Shown here piece after piece: positions 56,537 through 64,000 of a DNA stretch of 64,000 bases. The position numbers and the translations under genes were made by a program. This DNA is from Gonapodya sp. JEL0774 (Eukaryota; Monoblepharomycota; Monoblepharidomycetes; Monoblepharidales; Gonapodyaceae): assembly GCA_027604505.1 (NCBI GenBank), contig JADIIX010000031.1, forward strand, positions 117,587 to 181,586, given 5' to 3'. The notes beneath the pieces were generated by a model. That model was not told where the DNA came from. It did not search any database and worked only from the letters and a program-made list of their open reading frames with translations. Numbering within the stretch: the stretch's first letter is position 1; each line of letters begins with the position of its first letter.

Positions 56537-57042
56537 CCAAATTGCGAATAGTTCTGCTTTGGTTTCCATTCATGTGTAGTGTCCTTTCTTGGAAGAAAAT
56601 ATATAGTCACGTCATCAATAGTTCATCAAACAAAATATGGTACCATGTGAATAAGCAAGGTCTTCTCTCCTGCGCAGGAAAATTTGAATCACAATATCGC
56701 GGCGGGTGCAATTTGGCGGGCGGCGACCTAGTCGCTAACCCTATGAACGTTGCTCGCGGCAATTGACGGACGTGGTTGACGACGAAAGGTTCGCCTTACC
56801 CTCCTGATGGCAGCGTGCTCCGACGCACGCGGTGGAAACGGCCGACCGCCGGACCGGACGACATCCCCGATGAACGGGCACGGTGCCACCGCCAATTGGA
56901 GTGTTGCGGACTCAATTGAACTGATCATTTTATGTAAAAGCCAGACACCGTAACTCATTTTACTGTTGTTCCAAATCTACAAGGTATAACGGCCAAGATG
57001 ATATCTCCCGTGGTGATGGTGCACTCGCGCGTTGGGCGATCA
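56537..57042. other. Convergent intergenic region, no gene seen
   Basis: Lies between the stops of the HMG-box gene (plus) and the sirtuin-like gene (minus), so it should contain both 3' UTRs and terminators. Nothing else recognised. Confidence 0.45.
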
Positions 57043-59613
57043 TCATATTCCCAATTCCTCCCACAGTTTCTTCTTATCTAAAAATCAGTATGCACGTTAA
57101 CCACGAATTGATTTCCGCGACTCAAACCCATTACCAACTCACGGCGCACAATCGCATCATCGAGCCTGCGGTACATTTCTTCGTCCCACCCACTTCCGGG
57201 ATCCAACTTCTGGGCAAGTTTCATCCGGCTCTGCTGAACGTTAAGCACGATAAGTGACAATTTCCGACAAAAACTCTCGGCTGATTGATGGAAGACTATT
57301 TCGAAGGTTGGAATAGCGTTATCCGCGTCATCGAGTGCAGCCTTGCACAGTTTGCTGCGACGGAAACGGAACTTTTGCGCTGAGGGTCGAGACACTAACC
57401 TCTCAATGATACAATCACTCACATATCGGGGTTAACAAAAACAGTGACCATCCTCTCAGCCGTCCTCACGATTTCTCGGGCTCCCTTGATATCCGAGCGT
57501 AAAGCCGTGCCAGTGCACACCAAAATACCTGGGTGATGCAAATCATCATAGTGAGTAATTGCAGGGGAGGGCTTGGGCGGACGAGAAACTGGAATTACGC
57601 CGACGCTGCAGTGGTTTACTGAGATACCCCAGACTCACTCGATGGTCATTGTACAGAAGCAGATTGGGTCTCAAGGGTACCCCACAAGTTCTCATACGTC
57701 TGGTAGTACCGTTTCCAAGAGTAGAAATAGTGATTCGAGAGCGTTTTCCGAGTAACCCGTCACAGACACCTACCGTTTAGTTCCTGTGACGTTTGTACAG
57801 TACTTTTCGCAAGAGGGATTTAGTAGGTCATCAACTTCGTCTGCCGATAATCTCTGAATCTTATGACATTTTGGCTAAGAAGACGCAATATTGATGTAGA
57901 ATGAGCTTGTGGATCGACTAGTTCGGGTTTTAACACCAGTCGACCTATTCGATCAAAATAACTCACACAAAAGCTCTCAGCCAAACTTCCATGCAGCTGA
58001 ACGCAGATTTGCCTCTTCTCTGGCGGCACATAATCATATTCGTCCGGGTCCCCAGAAGTTTCTTGGCTGCACCACTGATCCTTCCCGCTTTCCTCTGAAG
58101 TGAACGGAGAGGAGGCAACGACACTGGGCAAGGAATCTACCGACCAGGTTGACAATGGGGATGAGTCTTCAGTACTGTGGTTGAGAAGTCGAGCCTCAAT
58201 GTTATCAATGTTCTGCGAGTATACTCTGCGAAGCTAATGTCCGAGTGAAGATGTCCGAATCAAGAAGAAGAAATGTTAGAACATTGTAGTTCTTGGTACC
58301 CTATCTTTTGAACCAATTTCGTTGAAGGTACATTGTTCTTTCGACTTCGATTCCGAGTTGTACAATTCACCCAGTACTATGCTGGAGATGCTCTGCGGCA
58401 AACTCAACACTCACCATGTCAAAACCTGCCAAGATCATTAAAAAGTCATGGTACGACGTTTTCTTGGCTTCTCGTGCGGCTTTCACAAAGTGGGCGACGA
58501 CTTCCGCAAACTGATTGACAAGGGTTGAATCAGCAAGGATGGGAGGAGTTGCCAGTCTCGGAATGACCTACTCACAACTTCTTGAGGGGCGAAATTCAGC
58601 CTTCTCGTGGTGAGTTGGGAAGTCGGATAGACCTTGCGGGCGTCGAACAGGTCCTGGGGCTGGTGGTCGCATGCGGGAAACTCAAAGCTCTGTACGGTTG
58701 AGATATATGTCTCAAATGACAATTTCGTACCTTTTGAACTGGGTGCCGAGGGTGTTATTTGTGGGAGGACTGCGATGTCGAATAACAAATGATGAGCTTA
58801 CAGTATCGACGCTGCTGCTCCGTAAAACGACCCTGAAAGGTGTTGAAAATGCTGTTCCCAGAGGCAAAGTCCTGCTCAAAAGATAGATGGGATATGAATC
58901 ATTGGGCGGGGTTTAACAAGCAGCAGAGTGCTCCATTCAAGAAGTGCAAAAGCACATACAGGAATACCAGCATCAAGAGAGATGCCTGCACCGGTGAGAA
59001 ATACAAACGGACGTTCTGAAGGGTTGTCTTCGACGTCTGTGCCCGTTTGGGTATGAACGAAGTTGGCATCACCAGAACCACCACCACGCATGGACTTACA
59101 CTCGACAAGTATTCCAAATACTGCTGTCAAACTTACGAACTCGCTCCACTTTTTTCGATCCTCGTCGGTCTTAATTTCCGATGGTTCAGTGATGTGTTCG
59201 TCCAGACCAGCCAACCTTCGAAGGAAGGGAATGGACTTCGGGATTTCGTCTTTCGCCAGATGATATCCAGCCTTAGACGCAGATTGGACGTGGCATTGAG
59301 ATTCGTCAAATTTCGCTCTTTGGGCATCTGTACCCCAAATCTGAGTTGTATGCTCGCCAGGGTAGAGGCTCACCATGACGGAATAAGGCCACGGAACGCT
59401 TAATCCAGAAATGAAATTCTCTCCCATGCTCCAATGAAATTCACGAGGACGAGGCGGAGCATCGACTGGCGGTTGTGTGTGGACAGATGGGGGCGCGACA
59501 GTCTTCGGCAATATGTTGTATGGACCGATTCGTCTGCCCAACACGTCTGCTCCTCCAGATGGCGCATTCAGCGATTGCTGTCGAATCTGCTTCTGCTTTT
59601 TTGCAGGGGGCAT
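57043..59613 (-). CDS. Sirtuin-like (SIR2 family) NAD-dependent protein, multi-exon
   Basis: SIR2-family proteins use NAD+ to deacylate lysines or transfer ADP-ribose. The start is taken as the ATG at 59613 (MPPAKKQKQIRQQSLNAPSG). About 220 lineage-specific residues precede the fold. Family motifs on successive exons: FVFLTGAGISLDAGIP (~58990), then after an intron DFASGNSIFN (~58860), so the usual GIPDFRS reads GIPDFAS; DLFDARKVYPTSQLTTRRLN; VAHFVKAAREAKKTSYHDFL; VYSQNIDNIEARL (~58225; the QNID motif); VQLHGSLAESFC (~57995; catalytic His in LHG and first zinc Cys); RTCGVPLRPNLLLYND (~57670); GILVCTGTALRSDIKGA (~57520; the GTxL motif); VFVNPDM. It ends KLWEELGI at 57043. A ~50-residue acidic/Ser-rich insert lies between QNID and LHG. 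The first zinc-Cys pair and some exon borders (57740-57950) are not resolved. The compartment is not evident. Confidence 0.78.
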
Positions 59614-60293
59614 ATCCAGCGTGGGGAAGAACTTTCGATGTGAACAACCTTTGCAGGGTGACGGAGTGCAAGGACCTCCCGACAATAATGCCAGTCATAT
59701 TCATACAGCCTGTTACAAAGCATTCCAGCAATCACAGTCGCTGTGAGGGCGAAAGCTGATGCCCTCGACGTGGTGAGCGTCCTGGCCGTACTGGCGACTT
59801 TAAAAAGCATTCATTCATTCTCTCGACATCCCAGTGGCTCTGATGACACTTCACCATCAAAGCGAACTTATTCTCCACTCAACCACCTTCCACTTAAACC
59901 AAACGAAAAAGTCTGTATTAGCAATCTCATATGCATCTCCACCCCCTCCTTGGGAGGGTGACGGTAATTCTCCGCGCCACCTTGCGGCCGGCGCATCCCA
60001 GAACGCCCTCTGCAATGACCTACCTGTTATGGTGGTCCTGGTGCAGAGGTGGAGGACGTAACTACATACATGATTCAGTGATTCTACCACCGAGTGAGCT
60101 CAAAAGCCCTTTGCATAAATTGACCCAAACTCTTCCGGAATACCAACAGCCAGCAAGCCCCAGCCCATTACTCCTGTGTACTAAAAGGAAGTGTGTATGT
60201 GGCAATGTACTTGATCAAGTTGTAGTCCATTGATCAGTGACTGTCAGTCCTCCTTGTTCATTACTCGTTGATCCTGTCTTCATCCATCCCCAA
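59614..60293. other. Intergenic, no gene seen
   Basis: Between the 5' end of the sirtuin-like gene and the 3' end of the next minus-strand gene. Frames are short and overlapping on both strands; nothing supported. Confidence 0.4.
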
Positions 60294-63200
60294 TCATTTA
60301 CCATCAGCTTCGCTTGGATCACTCTCCTGGGATGACTCCTCGGGTTCTTCGGTACCGCCATCCAAGTGTGGTGACTGCGCGCGGGCATTCAGCTCCCACA
60401 CGTCCAGGCCCTCATCCTCTGCACGTTGGAGTTGCTCTCGAGTAGGTCGAGCATCTCCACGATCATCACCTTGCTGACGTGATCGGCCTCTTCGAGGTGT
60501 ACCACCACGGCGTGAACGATCAGCTCCCCACAATTGAGTCCGCTGTGCAGGCCGACCCCTTCCAGCACTGTCGTCGTCGTCACTCAGATCAGCTCTGCGG
60601 TTCCGGAGCCGTGCTTGACGGAGTTGTTGAACAATGTGGGGTGGTGTAGCAGGATCCGCCTCCCTCCAGTGATCGGCCTTGGGCGGGGCTGGTGGCCAGC
60701 GGGGATCAACATTCCAGTCTGGTCGGTGTCCCAGTGATGTTGAGTATGCATGCTGGGTGAGATCAAAGAAGATGGCTGACGCAGTATCCCTGTTCATGTA
60801 AACACGTTGCTGGCCACCAGGACGAGGGAGCACAAATCGTGGGTGGGTGAGGTCGTTGCAAGTGTGAACGCGCCAGGTCTTTTCGTGCTCTGAATGTTCC
60901 AAAGAGAGAGGTAGCACACGCACACACCAATCAGCCACAATGTTTTGTAGAGGCAGGTTTCGCCAGGTGTCACGACGAAAATATTCATCGCGTCTGTAAA
61001 CTTTCACAACTTACCAAGAAACCGCTCAGCACAGCGTGAGACGGGGTAGTGGTTGGTTTTGCACCACCAAGTCTTGTGCCGCAAAATTTCGCTCGTCGGG
61101 CGGTTCTGTTGTTGTCGGGTGACTCTGACGTACGCATTCGGTCGTCTCCTTTCGACACTTTGGGAAAGATTGGTAGCCAGTAGGGTTTGACAGAGTTTGG
61201 AGGACGGAGGGAATGAAGTTACATGTATCAGTTTAGCAATATCAACACAGATCACAGAGCGTGTGATTCCATGTTGTACCACCAAGAGGGGGAGAAGGCC
61301 CTTGGTTTACTCACGGGTGAGGGCACTTGAGGTGCCAGACTCCAGTCCAGTTGAGATAGTTGTGGCGATCTGTTTCGTACCCGATTGCGAGAGGATCTTC
61401 TGTGCTGGAGCCCTTCTCGGACACGATGATGACAGTAGTCTGCCGGAGCACGGCAAGTGCCTCAGTGGAACCCTGCATATAGAGAGGCGTTCGAGAAAAA
61501 ACATGGGGGGAGGGCAAAGAATGTCGTAAAGAAAATGTTGAGTGCATTTTTGGACAGGATGCACAGGAGCAAAAACGATTGAAGCCAAGGTCAAAATCGA
61601 ATTCAATTTGTCCCAACGTATCACTGTTTGTAGTACTCACTCGGAAGGACGCGGGAGCGTAAGGTCCACGCTTTTCACCTCCTCCAATTCCGATCGTGAA
61701 CACAAATGGATCATTTTCAGGCAGTAGAGAAGGCTGAGCAGCTTCGCGGCCATCTCGATCGAGTTTCTCGTGCTTGGGCCCAAACAGATTCCAATGCGCA
61801 CGATTTTCTCGTCGAGTCTCGACATTGTTGCGTTCCACTGCTCTCAGACAGTAGAGCCTCGTTCTGTTGACAACATCGAAGCCGTCGGGTGATCTATGCG
61901 TTGGGTGCCTGCTCCGCTTTTTTGGGATGTACGTTCGAGAGGGCTTTCGATGCAAGATCAGATGATCGTAGAGCAGGCATGGTTGGGTTGATTGGCAATG
62001 GTTACACACTTTTTCTGTTAGATTGCCACGCAATATATAAATCACAACACGCAACATACCAAAAATCCCCTTAGATCCAGTGCGAACATCTTTTCCCCCC
62101 GTTTCCTCGCAACGTTCATGTCAAATCGAGACTTGCGAAATTTGGGACTTCTCCAAAAATAACTCATACTTGTGAGATTATTTTTGGATGTTCATGTCAA
62201 AATAACGTCGACGAACAAAGTTTTTCAATGTGTGGAAACGTTGAGTATGTCAATCTTGTGTTTGAAAGGAGTAATGAGACAGCACAACTTACATTGCATT
62301 CGAGAGATTAACATTGTTGAGATATTGCAGAGTCTCTTGCGTATTTGCACCATGTCGGTAGTTCCTCAAGCCCTTGACGTTCGTGATGGATTCTGAAATG
62401 AAGGTGAATCAAGTGAAAGCGTATTTGATCCATCAGTGATCAGAATGTCCGCACAAAGGGCACGAGCGCATAGTTACGCACCATTGATGTCGGGATACTC
62501 CTTGCGGGCTACTTTCTCCAAGGTTTCATGCTGGCGATGTTGAAACACCCAGCTTTAGATTTGAATTGCAGAGTGTATGGCATAATCAGCGCGAGTGTGA
62601 TGGTAACCAAGGGTCCATTCAAAAAATCAGTCAACATCGTTAATGCAATCCACTGTACCACAACACTCACTTTGACAATTGTGACGAGTAGTTCGATTCT
62701 TCACGTGGCTTTTCTTTTCTTGGAGTGCTGCGTCCCGATCTACTCTGGTGGCCTGATCTGCAGCATTTTGAGGATACATGACCCCTGGAGCGGCGTTGCT
62801 TGTACCGGCAGCGGCAAGCATCTCTTGTGCGTTGCGACAGAAGCGGTGAATTTTTCGCCTGTTTCAAGATCACAACGTGTGCAATATTGGAGAAGTTTTA
62901 CAATGAGGAAGCATGAATCCACATGGAACAGAATCCCAGATCGGTAGAACCCAAGAACAGCAGCAACTCACCGGTATCAGCAGCTGCATGTCTCACCCCT
63001 GGAGCCTGAAAACGGGCTGGATGTAGGACAGTGTTTCGAAGCATGGAGACAATTTGACCTGTTGTCTCCACTGGATCTTCTGCGATGATATTGTAACCGA
63101 GCTTGGGATTCTGGCGAAAGTCTTGCCAGGTCTTGATCCGTCCTGAGTGCCACCCAAAAAAAAAGTTCGATCAAATTACTGCAATCTCTAGGCTGCTGCA

Positions 63201-64000
63201 GGTCTGGGTTTCCAAACAGGAACTTACGGCCGTGCTGATGTGCATCTTTCTCACGAATACTTTCCGTTTTGCATTCCTGTGGGAGTTTTGAGGGGTCCAA
63301 TTGTAGCTTGAGATAGGCCACTTCACCATCGTGCGAGAAGTTAATTTGTGTGACTGGAATTCCGATCCCATTGGGGTACGCTGGGCATGCTGCAAGTAAG
63401 AGTTTTATGGTGATGCAAATTCAACAGGCACCGGGGTCAATTGGTGTTGCAAATTCACAGAGGGACAAAACACCATTTGGTTTCCAATTCCAGGTTTGAC
63501 TCACCCCTTTTCATGTTTTCCTTGTTGTAGAAGACCTTTAACTGTTGTTGCGGGTGGTTTGCTTGTGGATGTCGAACATCAACGGCGTGCAACTTGTCCT
63601 CCACTCCCCAGACCCGAAGCATGATATCGACCTTCTGTGCTGGAGTCACATTTGTACTGTGGTAAAGCTCGTGCAAGTTTCGATGATTCTGGTTCTGCAA
63701 ATTTTGCGGCAAAGCGATCCGAACAGGAGATGTGAGGAAAGGGTTGTTGGGAGGAGGGTTGGTCAGGTATTGGCACAGGAGAACGGTACCAGCCCAGCCC
63801 ATCTCGGAGTGATCTGGAGAAAATCAAGCGTGGACGGGAGGGGGGCGCGATCAGATTTCGAACAAAAGAGGCACGCAAAAATCCGCATGCACGGTAAGAA
63901 TGTGACCAATCCAGAAATTTCAGGGGGATTGCAACTTAGCATTTTGTCTCCTTGACAGCATAAAAGCAGTTCAGTTACTCACAGACACCCCGTTTTCCAA
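60294..64000 (-). CDS. Multi-exon protein, partial at right edge; possible Fanzor/TnpB-like RuvC protein
   Basis: The gene continues past the window: an exon reaches 64000 and ends at a GTGAGT donor at 63982. Exonic stretches inside: from about 63815 (MGWAGTVLLCQYLTNPPPNN ... PAQKVDIMLRVWGVEDKLHA), about 63390 (GIGIPVTQINFSHDGEVAYL), about 63140 (RIKTWQDFRQNPKLGYNIIA), 62520 (LEKVARKEYPDING), 62395 (SITNVKGLRNYRHGANTQET), 61890-61650, 61475-61315 and 61000-60294. Three C-terminal segments recall RuvC nucleases of the TnpB/Fanzor type: FVFTIGIGGGEKRGPYAPAS, then after an intron TTVIIVSEKGSST (like the E-x-x-TS motif), then VYMNRDTASAIFFDL followed by GHRPDW (like NRD-x-x-A-x-x-I with the last catalytic Asp). 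Against this, the first motif has no obvious Asp and I see no clean CxxC zinc ribbon. The tail is Arg/Asp-rich and disordered. The coding nature is firm; the family is tentative. Confidence 0.5.

Overview
The window looks like nuclear DNA of an early-diverging, chytrid-like fungus. Genes are dense in short GT-AG introns (about 50-400 nt; donors mostly GTGAGT or GTAAGT). The content is eukaryotic and fungal: three chitin-deacetylase-type enzymes, a calcium-regulated mitochondrial carrier, a WDR24/Sea2-like GATOR2 subunit, a transcription-type cyclin, a triple HMG-box protein and a sirtuin. I saw no bacterial operon, CRISPR array, rRNA or tRNA gene. The lineage is inferred from gene content only; no species is claimed.

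Layout: 1-3513 is gene-poor and holds diverged repeat fragments. 3514-10039 (minus) has a coiled-coil protein and a large Ser/Pro-rich disordered protein, possibly one locus. 11417-13595 (minus) is an EF-hand mitochondrial carrier. 13930-16200 (minus) is a Gln/His/Met-rich low-complexity protein. 18338-20681 (minus) has a predicted tail-anchored protein and a CBM48 glycogen-binding-like protein ending in a CaaX box. 21723-23319 (plus) is an ankyrin-like/coiled-coil/SH3 protein. 24010-25498 (plus) and 34458-35977 (minus) are two broken copies of one F-box-like gene in opposite orientation. Between them lie a cyclin with a proline-rich insert inside its cyclin box and a single-pass membrane protein with a small Cys-rich ectodomain. 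36405-39149 (plus) is the WDR24-like gene.

40379-52375 (plus) is the most striking block: three tandem secreted polysaccharide deacetylases (CE4/NodB). The catalytic domain is conserved, while the N-terminal halves are built from two repeated module types that I do not recognise as named families: a beta-rich module with a K-[ND]-L-x-V-E core, and a ~35-residue C-D-[TS]-I ... D-W-x-x-W ... P-[GS]-G-I module. The first two genes share a 7-nt microexon. The right end holds the triple HMG-box gene (plus), a sirtuin-like gene (minus) and a multi-exon gene running off the edge (minus) whose C-terminal half resembles RuvC-type TnpB/Fanzor nucleases.

Gene models were assembled by eye from open frames and splice consensus. 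Where I checked intron phase (large disordered protein, carrier, low-complexity protein, CBM48 gene, SH3 gene, parts of the cyclin) the entry says so. Other internal exon borders are approximate.
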